Origin: Arthrobacter cryoconiti
GTDB taxonomy: Bacteria > Actinomycetota > Actinomycetes > Actinomycetales > Micrococcaceae
NCBI RefSeq assembly: GCF_020905375.1
Contig: NZ_JAJJBU010000014.1
Location: forward strand, 1-64,000
Length of the DNA stretch: 64,000 nt
Reading direction: 5' to 3'
Position 1 is the first letter of the stretch, and every line of letters begins with the position of its first letter. The position numbers and the translations under genes are program-made. Under the pieces are notes generated by a model, which was not told the origin of the DNA, did not search any database, and was given only the letters and a program-made list of their open reading frames with translations. Of the stretch, positions 1 to 8,760 are shown piece after piece.

Positions 1-81
1 CGTACCGGATCAAACCCACCAACCATGCCTAATTACGAAGAGCCCCTTGTCAGCGCTTAGCTTCTGCCCTATGTTTCTTGA

Positions 82-720
82 ATGGGGATCAAATGGCGTG
101 GTCATAGATGTTTTACAATTCTTGCCTGTACGACTGCTCCTTTGTTCGCACTGTCCGCGTGCACCGGGGCCCCACAGCAAACGAGCGAGTCCACTCTCCC
201 CATCCCCGAACCTTCATCAAGCGTGTCCGCATCGTCACGGGATTCTGAAATTAGTCCGCATGCCGACGGAACCGCATTTCAATTCGAATGCGACAACCCC
301 ATCGGTATCGGGCAAACAGCAGCCGATCTTGGTGCGGGGGCGGAAAAACCAAGAGTACCGGAAGTCCTCTCCATCAACACGGCCTCTACCGGAATCGACC
401 CAAACCAGTGGAGCGCCGGAGTTACCTCCGATGGGTTCCAATTCCAAAAGATGGGCCTCGTCATGAAGGCGGGCACCGCTTTCATGTTGAGCGTGCCCGC
501 AGAGATGCGCGGCAGGATGAAGATCGGCTGGTCAAATTCCGGGTATACACTTGCCGACGAATTAGTAATCGCCGGTTGTACATCCGCGCAAGCCAACGCA
601 AACTGGCTTGTCTACCCCGGCGGGTTTTGGCTCAAGGAACCTGGATGCGTTCCCCTTGAGGTGACGACGGACCAAACGAACCAGACCATCAACATCCCAA
701 TCGGCAAGACCTGCCCCTGA
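82..720 (+). CDS. putative lipoprotein, unknown function
   Basis: A 212-residue protein with a clear lipoprotein signal. A short basic N-region is followed by a hydrophobic stretch and an LSAC lipobox with the lipidated Cys at residue 27. A Ser/Thr/Pro-rich linker (residues 30-55) follows, typical of surface-anchored lipoproteins. The remaining ~150 residues contain several Cys (FECDN, IAGCTS, EPGCVPL, GKTCP), which may form disulfides. I do not recognise a family. No strong ribosome binding site precedes the ATG, so the exact start is uncertain. It stands apart from the next gene by about 135 bp. Confidence 0.6.
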   Translation: MGIKWRGHRCFTILACTTAPLFALSACTGAPQQTSESTLPIPEPSSSVSASSRDSEISPHADGTAFQFECDNPIGIGQTAADLGAGAEKPRVPEVLSINTASTGIDPNQWSAGVTSDGFQFQKMGLVMKAGTAFMLSVPAEMRGRMKIGWSNSGYTLADELVIAGCTSAQANANWLVYPGGFWLKEPGCVPLEVTTDQTNQTINIPIGKTCP

Positions 721-855
721 TCATATGCCCGACCGTCCCAGTAGCCGTTTCGCCTCCGGGCGGGTGAAGAGACAAGCGTTGCCGTGTTTGGATGAATCAT
801 GAGAGCTTCTGGAGACAAAGGAAAAGTTTGTGGTTCGCTAAGCGACAGGGACTAG

Positions 856-1176
856 ATGCCTATCGCGTCGGTTGCCCGCATCGCTGCGCTCGGGGTGAAT
901 ATCCTGCTCGTGTCTGGCGGTCTTGTTCCGGTTATTTGGCAATCCTTGGAGAAGAGTAGTGCCGTCGTCTTGTATGAAGCAGCCGGTGGTTATGCCGGTA
1001 ATGATGTAACTAGAGGCTATTACATCGGCATCGTGGGCGGGCTGGGCATCACGCTGCTCGCCGTCACAAGCCTAGTTTGTTCATTGGGAATCATATTCGC
1101 CATCGCTACCCATCTGCTGTTGCCGGACAGCCGCAAAGCTATGATTCGCCACCCACAAAACGTCACGTCCTTATAG
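856..1176 (+). CDS. small membrane protein, unknown function
   Basis: A 106-residue protein with two probable transmembrane segments: about residues 6-28 (a Val/Leu/Gly-rich run) and residues 56-90 (the GIVGGLGITLLAVTSLV region). A polar loop lies between them and the tail is basic. The ATG is preceded by a modest GGGA. No family is recognised. It lies in the same direction as the upstream lipoprotein, and the following alginate-lyase-like gene converges on it with about 20 bp between them. Confidence 0.5.
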   Translation: MPIASVARIAALGVNILLVSGGLVPVIWQSLEKSSAVVLYEAAGGYAGNDVTRGYYIGIVGGLGITLLAVTSLVCSLGIIFAIATHLLLPDSRKAMIRHPQNVTSL

Positions 1177-1198
1177 AGGTTCGCTGACCGGTAATGGT

Positions 1199-2332
1199 TC
1201 AGTTCGCGAACAACGCGGCGAGTTCGAACCCGTCGGCGTTGATTCTCCCGTCGGAGACTACCCGGGCGGCATCGGCGTTGGTGTAGTACTTAAGGAGCAG
1301 CGGAAAGTATGAGGCGTTTTCGACCCCGATAAGCTTGCTCTTCTCGCCCCTAAAATACTGGAACGATGCCGGGTCTAGCGTCCACCCGGCAGCGGTCGCA
1401 AACGCTCTCTGAAGCAGTTGACCACCGCTTGATTGCCACACGGATAGACCTGCATCGGCGAACAGTTTCGCCGACATGCTGGCTGGCTCCAGCGTGAAAT
1501 GCGTGTAGTCGATTCCCTTAATGCCCTCGTCCGGGCCGCCCCGATAATTGTTGGTGTCGCTGCGTGCGGCCTCACGCGGCATCGACCCATCAGAGGTGAC
1601 CTCGCCCTGGAGAATCTGCGCCCAACGGTTCTGCGCCGAGCCCATGAGAGCATGATTGCCAGTGAATGTTGCTGCACTCGCTTCCATCAAGACAGCCCAC
1701 ATCCCATGATTGTTCGGATCGGTCAGTTCCGCATTCGGCAACACCACCCCCTGCAAGAACGATGCGAACGCCGACGGATTCCAGTTGTTGGCTCCACGCA
1801 CCCAGGTTGCGGCACCGATCATATACGGCATATCGAAATTGATCGCGTCTTTACCCTGAAGGGTCGGCGCACTTGTCAGAGTCTTCGTCCAGGCATCGAT
1901 GATCGACTGGGCGTGCGTGGCATACCGGGCCTCGCCTGTCACCAAAAAGCACAGTCCATCCCGATAAGCCATCTGAGCGTCAGGAGCCAGTGGGTCGCTT
2001 TGATGTGAGCTGGCGTCGACACCCGATGCGGTGTAATGCGGGTCCAAAGCCAGCGTTGCGATCGGGTGTGGCGACTGGGAAGCCTGCCTGTCACAGCGCT
2101 GGATCACCGACCCAAAGCGGCTCTCCTCACCCCTGAGGGCTGCGGCTTCTTGCGAACTCAACAGGAACAGGGCACCGGGCTGGGCGGAACTTGACGGCGA
2201 AGCGGCGCTTGAGCCAGCGGATGAGGTCGACGGCGAAATCGGCGAAGCGCACCCCGCCATCAGGCCAGACGCGCCAACCAACACGACCAGTCCCGCCAGC
2301 CCCAAAACTATACGACGCCCTATATCCTTCAA
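1199..2332 (-). CDS. alginate-lyase-family (PL5-like) lipoprotein
   Basis: A 377-residue exported protein. The signal peptide ends in an LMAGC lipobox (Cys28), followed by a Ser/Pro-rich linker (about 30-55). The body resembles the alginate lyase family (alpha-helical toroid). The diagnostic stretch DPNNHGMWAV near residue 205 matches the NNHxxW active-site motif of that family, and an upstream helix contains AQSIIDAWTKTLTSAPTLQG. The translation begins at a TTG, about 5 nt after a GGAAG ribosome binding site. Inferred role: depolymerising uronic-acid polysaccharide at the cell surface. Substrate specificity cannot be read from the sequence. The gene stands alone. Confidence 0.75.
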   Translation of the reverse strand: MKDIGRRIVLGLAGLVVLVGASGLMAGCASPISPSTSSAGSSAASPSSSAQPGALFLLSSQEAAALRGEESRFGSVIQRCDRQASQSPHPIATLALDPHYTASGVDASSHQSDPLAPDAQMAYRDGLCFLVTGEARYATHAQSIIDAWTKTLTSAPTLQGKDAINFDMPYMIGAATWVRGANNWNPSAFASFLQGVVLPNAELTDPNNHGMWAVLMEASAATFTGNHALMGSAQNRWAQILQGEVTSDGSMPREAARSDTNNYRGGPDEGIKGIDYTHFTLEPASMSAKLFADAGLSVWQSSGGQLLQRAFATAAGWTLDPASFQYFRGEKSKLIGVENASYFPLLLKYYTNADAARVVSDGRINADGFELAALFAN

Positions 2333-2828
2333 ATTGCTTCCTACCTCACGACCGTGTCAGCCTACACACCGCAGTTCTCTTCGCATCGGGCATCGATCGA
2401 CGGACCGACGCGAGGATCAGTCTAGATGCTCTGGCTGTTCAGAAGGCTTATGCTCAGGCGGACAACACACTCCCACCAGGACCCGGCGGAGTGACTGCCC
2501 TCAGATTGTCCCGCACAAGGTTCCCTTGAGTAAGACCCGGAGCATCGGCCACACGGGAGTCTTAGCTCTGGTGACGACTACAACCAGGTAACGGCTGGTG
2601 ACATGAGTCTGAGAACACTGACAGCCAGCGTGAGAACCTACACGTCGGTTGGAGACGATTCGATATTTTCATTTGGCAGCTGATGCGGATGAATCGGGGC
2701 GAAACCCGCATCTGCTGCCAAATGAATGTCACCAGGGCACTGTGACTGTGTTTTTCGTCCCTCAGGCTGAGCCGAGCCAACGGGAAACTTTTACTGCATC
2801 AAGGTGGCGCTGCTGCCTGCCCGCTTAG
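2333..2828. other. 496-bp gene-free interval with a long hairpin
   Basis: No reading frame here looks coding. The interval separates the divergently placed upstream end of the alginate-lyase-like gene from the 3' end of the VOC gene. It holds a long near-perfect inverted repeat (2670-2724, listed separately) and a weaker one near 2528-2564 (TAAGAC..CCG/CGGGAGTCTTA, bulged). I see no transposase remnant. Confidence 0.5.
2670..2724. repeat. 19-bp-stem inverted repeat (hairpin)
   Basis: Arms 2670-2688 and 2706-2724 pair over 19 positions with one mismatch. The outer part is CATTTGGCAG against CTGCCAAATG, the inner part CTGATGCGG against CCGCATCTG, with a 17-nt loop. Neither strand has a T-tract after the stem, so it is not a classical intrinsic terminator. 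It lies about 105 bp past the 3' end of the VOC gene. It could be a T-less terminator or an extragenic palindromic element. Confidence 0.7.
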
Positions 2829-3248
2829 CTACTGCGTTTTAGCTGCGAAAAGCTCCAACGCGATGTTGTCGGGGTCCCGAAACTCGAGAATGTTGGCTTC
2901 GCCGATGTCTTTGATGCCACTATGGGCAACTCCAGCTTTCTCCAGCAGAACGACCGCCGCCGTAAGTTCATCGAGTGAGTCCACAGTGAGACTGAGATGG
3001 TCCAGACCGGTGCGGTCTTCGCTAAAGGCGTCCTTTGCGACGGGACGCAGTCCCAGCAGTGAATGACCAATGTTGTAGATGACTCCACCGTAGAGGAAGT
3101 CGAAGCGGCCTTGCTCCGCGGCGGGCGTATCCGCTGGCATTTCAATAGCAACCGGCCAGGCGAAGAGCGCTTCGTAGAATGCCCGGGAGCGATCGATGTC
3201 CGTGACTGTTAGACGGATGTGATTGATGGAATTCGTCGAGATGGTCAT
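2829..3248 (-). CDS. VOC (glyoxalase/bleomycin-resistance fold) protein
   Basis: A 139-residue single-domain vicinal-oxygen-chelate protein. The repeated beta-alpha-beta-beta-beta halves are visible, each opening with a His-containing strand (NSINHIRLTV near residue 10 and LDHLSLTVDS near residue 80). A C-terminal FRDPDNIALELF strand supplies the usual Glu metal ligand. The family includes glyoxalases, extradiol dioxygenases and fosfomycin/bleomycin resistance proteins, and this sequence does not decide among them. It is monocistronic. Confidence 0.8.
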   Translation of the reverse strand: MTISTNSINHIRLTVTDIDRSRAFYEALFAWPVAIEMPADTPAAEQGRFDFLYGGVIYNIGHSLLGLRPVAKDAFSEDRTGLDHLSLTVDSLDELTAAVVLLEKAGVAHSGIKDIGEANILEFRDPDNIALELFAAKTQ

Positions 3249-3349
3249 AGTCGCATCCTGCCACCACGGGCGTCACGGTGCCAACGGCGGGCATCTGTTT
3301 TTCACTTTATTTGCTGAATAAATAGAGTACCCTGAGGTTCAAGTCACTC

Positions 3350-3613
3350 ATGGCTGCTTACGGCGCGAACAAAGGCGAAACGGTGGAACTCATTCCCGGC
3401 GGAACATTGATCACGGCAACTCCTGAAGAGGGACGTGCGCTGGCGATGCTCATGGCTCGCAAGAGTATCGGTGCTATCCAGCCCGACGCCGAGGTCCGCA
3501 AGTCTTTGCGTCCCGAGTATTCCACAAGTGCAGACTCGCTCACGGGTGCAGCCCATGTGGTCGCGATTGAGTTCGCGACCGTTGCCGCGGCTAACAAGTA
3601 TTGGCGCAAGTAG
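3350..3613 (+). CDS. small hypothetical protein
   Basis: An 87-residue ORF with codon usage resembling neighbouring genes. There is no signal peptide or membrane segment. Recognisable features are a central helix (TPEEGRALAMLMARKSIG) and a basic C-terminus ending in YWRK. A GAGG about 12 nt upstream is a weak ribosome binding site. No family is recognised. It is the only plausible gene between the VOC gene and tRNA-Ala. Confidence 0.45.
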   Translation: MAAYGANKGETVELIPGGTLITATPEEGRALAMLMARKSIGAIQPDAEVRKSLRPEYSTSADSLTGAAHVVAIEFATVAAANKYWRK

Positions 3614-3705
3614 GGCAAACGGCACGTCAGTTTCTGGTATGTCGGTTTGGAATCTTGGTGTTGATAGGCATAACCTAGAAGCGCTGACGGCCATGCTGGC
3701 GTCAC

Positions 3706-3778
3706 GGGGCTATGGCGCAGTTGGTAGCGCGCTTCGTTCGCATCGAAGAGGTCAGGAGTTCGAATCTCCTTAGCTCCA
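3706..3778 (+). tRNA. tRNA-Ala(CGC)
   Basis: A complete 73-nt cloverleaf. The acceptor stem is GGGGCTA/TAGCTCC with one G-U pair. The D stem is GCGC/GCGC, the anticodon stem CTTCG/CGAAG, and the anticodon loop TTCGCAT with anticodon CGC at 3739-3741. The T arm is AGGAG-TTCGAAT-CTCCT and the discriminator base is A. The 3' CCA is not fully encoded (ACC then T). It reads the Ala codon GCG. Confidence 0.95.
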
Positions 3779-3785
3779 CCTGTTG

Positions 3786-3836
3786 AAGGGCTCTCCAATC
3801 CACGGAAACGTTGGGTCGGAGAGCCCTTGGTTTTTT
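3786..3836 (+). terminator. intrinsic terminator of tRNA-Ala
   Basis: The perfect 11-bp stem AAGGGCTCTCC (3786-3796) with GGAGAGCCCTT (3818-3828) is followed by a six-T run (3831-3836). It begins 8 nt after the tRNA. Confidence 0.9.
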
Positions 3837-3937
3837 GGAGCCCTTATTTGTTCAGCGTCAGGGGTTGGTGTCTCCTAGACCCGCGTTTCAAACGAGTAGA
3901 AGCTGGTCAAACAGCAAGACCTGCTGAACGGCACCGG

Positions 3938-4618
3938 TCAGTAGTCGATTCGTCCGTTCCGGTTGTGGAATTCCCCAGTTGGGCCGTCTGCATCCACGCA
4001 GGCAAGCCTAACCGTTGCATCCGTGCCCTCGGTCACTGTTTGGTGGCCACCATGACCGTTGAAATCCGTGGCGGTATATCCGGGATCGCTCGCGTTGATG
4101 CGGAAAGATGGCAGGTTCTTCGCGTATTGCACAGTGAGTGCAATGACGGCAGCTTTCGATGCCGCGTATGGGATGGCGGGAACGGGAAATTCGTCATGCC
4201 CTTCGGTGCTCAAGAATCGTGGCCAGCCGACACCCGAAGAGACATTGACAATGACCGGGCGGGCCGATCGGCGCAAGAGAGGCAGCGCAGCCTGGGTTAC
4301 CCGGACGATGCCGAGCACATTGGTGTCGAGGACGCTTTGCATTGCTTCCGGGGTAAGATCCTCGACACCGAACGACGTGCCGAGGATGCCTGCGTTGTTG
4401 ACGAGTATGTCTAGTTCGGGCAGGGAACCGAGTGCTGTGTTGACACTGGTTTGATCGGTGACGTCGAGTTGAACGACGTGGGCGCCTAGTGCGCGAACCG
4501 CGTCGCCGTTCGCTGAATCTCGCATGCCAGCATAGACGGTATGGCCGGCTTCGAGCAGTCGACGGGCGGTTTCGAGACCAAGGCTCTTGTTGGCTCCGGT
4601 GATGAAAGTTGTTGTCAT
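3938..4618 (-). CDS. short-chain dehydrogenase/reductase
   Basis: A 226-residue classical SDR. The N-terminal TGANKSLG matches the TGxxxGxG cofactor motif, NNAG lies near residue 73, and a catalytic Ser (NVSSG) and YAASK complete the Tyr-Lys pair. It is slightly short for the family (about 245), with a reduced C-terminal substrate-binding segment. The substrate is unknown. It is divergent from the XRE/MmyB regulator at 4720, an arrangement in which such a regulator commonly controls the adjacent SDR. Confidence 0.85.
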   Translation of the reverse strand: MTTTFITGANKSLGLETARRLLEAGHTVYAGMRDSANGDAVRALGAHVVQLDVTDQTSVNTALGSLPELDILVNNAGILGTSFGVEDLTPEAMQSVLDTNVLGIVRVTQAALPLLRRSARPVIVNVSSGVGWPRFLSTEGHDEFPVPAIPYAASKAAVIALTVQYAKNLPSFRINASDPGYTATDFNGHGGHQTVTEGTDATVRLACVDADGPTGEFHNRNGRIDY

Positions 4619-4719
4619 GAGTCAATAGTGCATCTGTACGATTATTTTGCACAGGCCCTCTGTAACAGGAGGACTGGGAGTACCACCCTGCAGAGACGGT
4701 TGTGAGGGATGATGGGGGC

Positions 4720-5562
4720 ATGAACGAATTTGCCAGCGTACTAAGATCCTGGCGCGACAGGGTCAGCCCGGCGGACGTTGGTCTCCCGGCAGGTTCTGGA
4801 CGGCGGAGCGTCGGCCTGCGACGTGAGGAGCTAGCCGCACTTGCAGGAATCAGCGTGGATTACATCGTGCGCCTCGAACAAGGCAGGGCACTGCACCCAT
4901 CGGCACAGTTGCTTCGAGCTCTTGCCGTCGCACTGCGCCTCAGTGATCACGAGCGCGACCACCTCTATAGGGTCGCCGGGGCTGCCCCACCGTCCGCCGA
5001 CGTCGTACCGCAACACATCAGCCCAGGGGTGCAACGCATCGTCGACCGGCTGCGCGACGTGCCCATGGCCGTATTTACAGCCACTCACGACATCGTCTTA
5101 TGGAATCCCCTGTGGGCCGCACTGAACGGCGATCCGTCGCGGTATGTCGGAATGGAACGAAACCTTGTGTGGCGGCATTTCATGATCGGTCATGATGGAA
5201 CTGATTTCGACAACCAGCACGAGGAAGACTTCGCCAGCGATCTCGCGGCCGATCTCCGCTCAGCGGTCGGCCGTTACCCCCGCGATCGCGCTCTCGCACG
5301 GCTTGTGAGGCATTTGCGGGCTGAGTCCTCCGAATTCGAGCGCCGATGGGCGGAGGCTAGGATTGCGGAGCACCGATCAAGTCGAAAGACGGTGACCGAC
5401 ACCCCGGCGGGGCCCATCACCGTCGATTGTGATGTACTGCTCGCGCCAGGGAGCGATCTGCGGATCGTCGTCTACACAGTCGCGCCGAACAGCGCGGATG
5501 AGGCCAAACTTGATCTCCTGCGCGTCACCGGACTCCAAACGCTCACAACGACACCCGTATAG
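4720..5562 (+). CDS. XRE/MmyB-like transcriptional regulator
   Basis: A 280-residue regulator. The N-terminal helix-turn-helix (about residues 30-75, LRREELAALAGISVDYIVRLEQGR) is followed by a MmyB-like ligand-binding domain (WNPLWAALNGDPS, then NLVWRHFM and RLVRHLRAES). This architecture is common in actinobacteria, and MmyB-like domains are thought to bind fatty-acid-like ligands. The ATG at 4720 follows a GGGGG; an in-frame GTG at 4702 lacks a spaced ribosome binding site. It is divergent from the SDR, which it probably regulates. Confidence 0.85.
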   Translation: MNEFASVLRSWRDRVSPADVGLPAGSGRRSVGLRREELAALAGISVDYIVRLEQGRALHPSAQLLRALAVALRLSDHERDHLYRVAGAAPPSADVVPQHISPGVQRIVDRLRDVPMAVFTATHDIVLWNPLWAALNGDPSRYVGMERNLVWRHFMIGHDGTDFDNQHEEDFASDLAADLRSAVGRYPRDRALARLVRHLRAESSEFERRWAEARIAEHRSSRKTVTDTPAGPITVDCDVLLAPGSDLRIVVYTVAPNSADEAKLDLLRVTGLQTLTTTPV

Positions 5563-5821
5563 TGCCTCCGGCAGGCGGACACTTGTACAACTCATGGTAT
5601 TGGTGCCGCAGCCCTTTTCCCCCGCACCCCGAGAGTGAGGGAGTTTGGGGGACCCGACGACTCGGGCTCGACGCGCAGACGTGTACTCGCGGTGCTCACC
5701 TGGCTCCAACACGTTCCATCTGCACGGGGCTTAGGGCAGAGGTGAGTGCTCGCCCAAAACTAGTGTCGGCTCCGTCGGACAGTGCCGCCACAGTTTGCCT
5801 GCGGCGTCCCTGAAATAGCCG

Positions 5822-7075
5822 TCAAGCTTTTTCAACTGCCGGAAACGCGACGTCGTACTGGAGTCGTTTAAGCGTTGCGATGATCTCCGCTTTGTGGTCC
5901 TGACCTTTGGTCTCGACCTTGACGGCGATCTGCACATCGGTTGCCGCGAGCCCGGTGCTCGTTCGGTCGTGCTCAACGCTCACCACGTTGCATTCCGTTT
6001 GCGCCAGGGCGGTGAGGAGCTTGACGAGTGAACCGGGCCGATCGGACACACGGACTATCATCTCCATAAATCGCCCGGCCACTACGAGTCCGTGCAGCAG
6101 CACCCGATTCAGCAACAAGGTATCGACATTTCCGCCTGACAGGACGACGACGATTGGCCCCTCCAAACCAATCGATCCGGCGAGGAGAGCGGCAACACCA
6201 ACGGCACCGGCAGGCTCCACAACCAGCTTGGCTCGCTCACTCAGGAACAGCATGGCCTCGCCGATCTGCTCTTCGGTCACCGTGCGAATTTCAGCGACGT
6301 GCTTGCGCACAATTCCTAAAGTCAACTCACTAGGTTCAGGCACCGCGATCCCGTCGGCGATGGTCGCCATCTGAGTCAGACGCACCGGCGCTCCCTTGGA
6401 CAACGACGCCGGAAATGCGGCTGCACCCTCAGCTTGTACCCCGACGACTTGTGCTCGGGAGCCGGAAAGATGCACTGCTATGGCAACCCCTGCGAGCAAC
6501 CCGCCGCCTCCCGTAGGGACAAGGATCGTGCCTACTTGTGGGACCTGCTCAAGGACTTCTAGACCCAAGGTGGCCTGGCCGGTAACGATATCAACGTGAT
6601 CGAACGGTGGGATGAAAACACGTCCACTTTCGGCTGCCTCGATTTGTGCCAACTCGATGGATTCTGCTAGATCTTCCCCGGCCAGGCGTACCTCGGCGCC
6701 ATAGGTGCGGGTAGCAGTCACTTTTGGAAGTGCCGCACCATTGGGCATAAAGACGATGCAATCAATCCCGAGCTCTCGGGCGGCAACGGCCACACCTTGG
6801 GCGTGGTTGCCAGCGCTTGCTGCTATCACTCCTTTTTTGCGATCCGTCTCGCTAAGTGCAGAGAGCCGCGTGAACGCGCCACGCAATTTAAACGAGCCCG
6901 TCCGCTGTAGGTTCTCACACTTGAGAAAAACCGATGTCCCCGCAACTGCGCTCAGTGATGAGCTGGTCTCTATTGGCGTGTAAGCTGTCACCCCGTTGAG
7001 CAACCTTCTGGCACGTTCAATATCGGCGAGGCTGATCGGGGAAATATCGTCGTTGACCGGCTCTAATGCACTCAT
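5822..7075 (-). CDS. ilvA: threonine ammonia-lyase with C-terminal ACT-like domain
   Basis: A 417-residue PLP enzyme converting L-threonine to 2-oxobutyrate and ammonia. The PLP lysine lies in GSFKLRGA (Lys63), the phosphate-binding glycine loop is TGGGGLLAG near residue 195, and SAGNHAQG is the conserved N-terminal segment. The C-terminal ~80 residues (FMEMIVRVSDRPGSLVKLL onward) form an ACT-type regulatory domain. The overall length matches the ~400-residue single-ACT form. An AAGGAG ribosome binding site lies 8 nt before the ATG. A biosynthetic (isoleucine) or catabolic role cannot be separated by sequence. No ilv genes are nearby. Confidence 0.9.
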   Translation of the reverse strand: MSALEPVNDDISPISLADIERARRLLNGVTAYTPIETSSSLSAVAGTSVFLKCENLQRTGSFKLRGAFTRLSALSETDRKKGVIAASAGNHAQGVAVAARELGIDCIVFMPNGAALPKVTATRTYGAEVRLAGEDLAESIELAQIEAAESGRVFIPPFDHVDIVTGQATLGLEVLEQVPQVGTILVPTGGGGLLAGVAIAVHLSGSRAQVVGVQAEGAAAFPASLSKGAPVRLTQMATIADGIAVPEPSELTLGIVRKHVAEIRTVTEEQIGEAMLFLSERAKLVVEPAGAVGVAALLAGSIGLEGPIVVVLSGGNVDTLLLNRVLLHGLVVAGRFMEMIVRVSDRPGSLVKLLTALAQTECNVVSVEHDRTSTGLAATDVQIAVKVETKGQDHKAEIIATLKRLQYDVAFPAVEKA

Positions 7076-7287
7076 ACGGAGACTCCTTCACTTGAAACAA
7101 GCTAAAGTCCCGAGAGGAAAGTAGCCAGCCCGTTTGCGTGAAGCGTGGTCGGCCTGGTCGTCTTTGACCTGCTCACCTCACTCGGGAGCAATCTCTCTCA
7201 CCATAGGACATACTGCTCCGGCATGGTTAGCTCAGACACGACGGGGAGCATGAACCGTTTGGGTTTTTTGCTGAAAGGCTAGAATTT

Positions 7288-7689
7288 CTAGAGCGGTTTT
7301 TCCACTAGCGCCTGGCGGTAGAACACGATCTTGTCGCGGATGACCTGACGGTAGGCGATCAGTTCTTCGATCTTCGTGTCGAGAGAACTGGCGTGGGCTT
7401 CCATCAACTCAATCCGTTCGGACTCGTTTCCATCGCCTGCACGGACCAGGTCGGAGTATTTAGCCATGTCGGCTACCGGCATGCCAGACTCGCGGAGCCG
7501 TGTCAGCAACATTAGCCAGAGCGCAGCGTCCGTATCGAATATCCGCTGACCACCTGGGGTTCTTCGAATGTCCCGAGGGAACAAGCCCTGAGCTTCGTAC
7601 CAGCGCAGGGTGTGCACACTCAAGCCGGAAAGATCGGCCATTTCTCCGATCGTGTTGTCTCGCTTGCTTAAAGCCGCATTGTTCGCCAT
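7288..7689 (-). CDS. MerR-family regulator
   Basis: A 133-residue regulator. The N-terminal winged helix-turn-helix (TIGEMADLSGLSVHTLRWYEAQGLFP, about residues 13-38) is followed by a dimerisation helix. The short effector region has no Cys metal-binding loop, so it is not a heavy-metal MerR. An AAGGGGA ribosome binding site precedes the ATG. It is divergent from the SDR at 7740, and the shared 51-bp gap contains a perfect MerR-type operator. It therefore very likely controls the SDR and itself. Confidence 0.88.
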   Translation of the reverse strand: MANNAALSKRDNTIGEMADLSGLSVHTLRWYEAQGLFPRDIRRTPGGQRIFDTDAALWLMLLTRLRESGMPVADMAKYSDLVRAGDGNESERIELMEAHASSLDTKIEELIAYRQVIRDKIVFYRQALVEKPL

Positions 7690-7701
7690 GAAACCATCCC
7701 C

Positions 7702-7732
7702 TTGACCTAGAGTGCACTCTAAATCGTAGCCT
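7702..7732 (+). promoter_or_regulatory. MerR-type promoter/operator for the SDR gene
   Basis: TTGACC (-35, 7702-7707) and TAGCCT (-10, 7727-7732) are separated by 19 bp, the lengthened spacer typical of MerR-activated promoters. The spacer holds the perfect palindrome TAGAGTGCACTCTA (7708-7721). The expected transcription start falls at about 7739-7740, on the ATG itself, so the SDR message is probably leaderless. Confidence 0.8.
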
Positions 7733-7739
7733 GTTGGGT

Positions 7740-8723
7740 ATGACTACAACAGAAGACATGATCGTCCGCCAGCAGCCTCTTGCCACCGCGTTCGGGTATC
7801 GCACCACAGCCACCGAAGTCCTCTCCTCTTCGGACCTGGCGTCAAAGACCGCCATTGTCACGGGCGGCTATTCAGGTCTCGGGATCGAGACGGTGAAGGC
7901 GTTAACCGTCGCGGGGGCTGCTGTTATAGTCCCCGCTAGACGACCGGACGCCGCCAGGGCTGCCCTTGCCGGTTTAGCCGGGGTGACCGTCACGGCGATG
8001 GATCTTGGTGATCTTGATTCGGTCGCCGCATTCTCCCAATCTGTTCGAGAAGATGGCACCGCGATCGATATCATGATCAACGTCGCAGGGGTGATGGCCT
8101 CGCCGTACTCGCTCACACCCCAGGGATGGGAATCGCAGTTCGGAGTGAACTACCTAGGTCATTTTGCCCTCGTTGCGGGGGTAGCTGAACTGCTAAGTGA
8201 CGGCGCCCGCGTGGTGTCCTACTCGTCAACGGGGCACTACCTTTCGCCGGTCAACTTTGATGACATTAACTTCGAACACACGCCGTACGATCCATGGATC
8301 GCCTACGGCCAGTCCAAGACGGCCGACGCGCTATTTGCCGTTGCCCTCGACGCCCGCGCCGCCTCGCATGGCGTCCACGCATTCTCCGTACACCCGGGCG
8401 GGATCATGACGGAGCTTCAGCGGCACATGTCTCGTGAAGAACTCATCAAACGGCAGTGGGTTGACGCAGACGGCAAACCGAACGAAATGTTCAAGACCCC
8501 GGCTCAGGGAGCTGCGACAGCCTTGTGGGCTGCAACCGCCCCCCAGCTGGTAGACCGCGGCGGGGTGTATTGCGAAGACTGCTCCATTTTGGGTCTCGCT
8601 GCGCAAGCGCAAGGGTCACTGGCAACGGGAGGCGTTAAAAAATGGGCTATCGACATGGACGCCGCAGATCGCCTGTTCGCTCTTTCCGTAAAGGCGACTG
8701 GGCTAAACCCGTTCGCGGACTGA
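7740..8723 (+). CDS. short-chain dehydrogenase/reductase (long, retinol-dehydrogenase-like)
   Basis: A 327-residue SDR. TGGYSGLG is the cofactor motif (near residue 40), NVAG replaces NNAG, YSSTG carries the catalytic Ser, and YGQSK is the Tyr-Lys motif. Length and motif spacing resemble WW-domain oxidoreductase/retinol dehydrogenase-like SDRs. The ATG at 7740 is chosen because it coincides with the predicted transcription start of the MerR-type promoter; an in-frame TTG at 7734 is less likely. The substrate is unknown. Confidence 0.85.
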   Translation: MTTTEDMIVRQQPLATAFGYRTTATEVLSSSDLASKTAIVTGGYSGLGIETVKALTVAGAAVIVPARRPDAARAALAGLAGVTVTAMDLGDLDSVAAFSQSVREDGTAIDIMINVAGVMASPYSLTPQGWESQFGVNYLGHFALVAGVAELLSDGARVVSYSSTGHYLSPVNFDDINFEHTPYDPWIAYGQSKTADALFAVALDARAASHGVHAFSVHPGGIMTELQRHMSREELIKRQWVDADGKPNEMFKTPAQGAATALWAATAPQLVDRGGVYCEDCSILGLAAQAQGSLATGGVKKWAIDMDAADRLFALSVKATGLNPFAD

Positions 8724-8760
8724 GTCACCTCACTGTCATGCCGCACTTATGATCGGAGCT

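Noticed and set aside
3358-3798. A 146-residue minus-strand frame beginning MESPSTGGAKEIRTP
   Set aside because: Its first ~30 codons are the complement of tRNA-Ala, a classic spurious protein, and the rest is antisense to the 87-residue gene.
5630-5652. Partial copy of the 44-kb palindrome (GTGAGGGAG..TTTGGG)
   Set aside because: Only about 15 bases agree and there is no matching opposite arm. It is probably chance.
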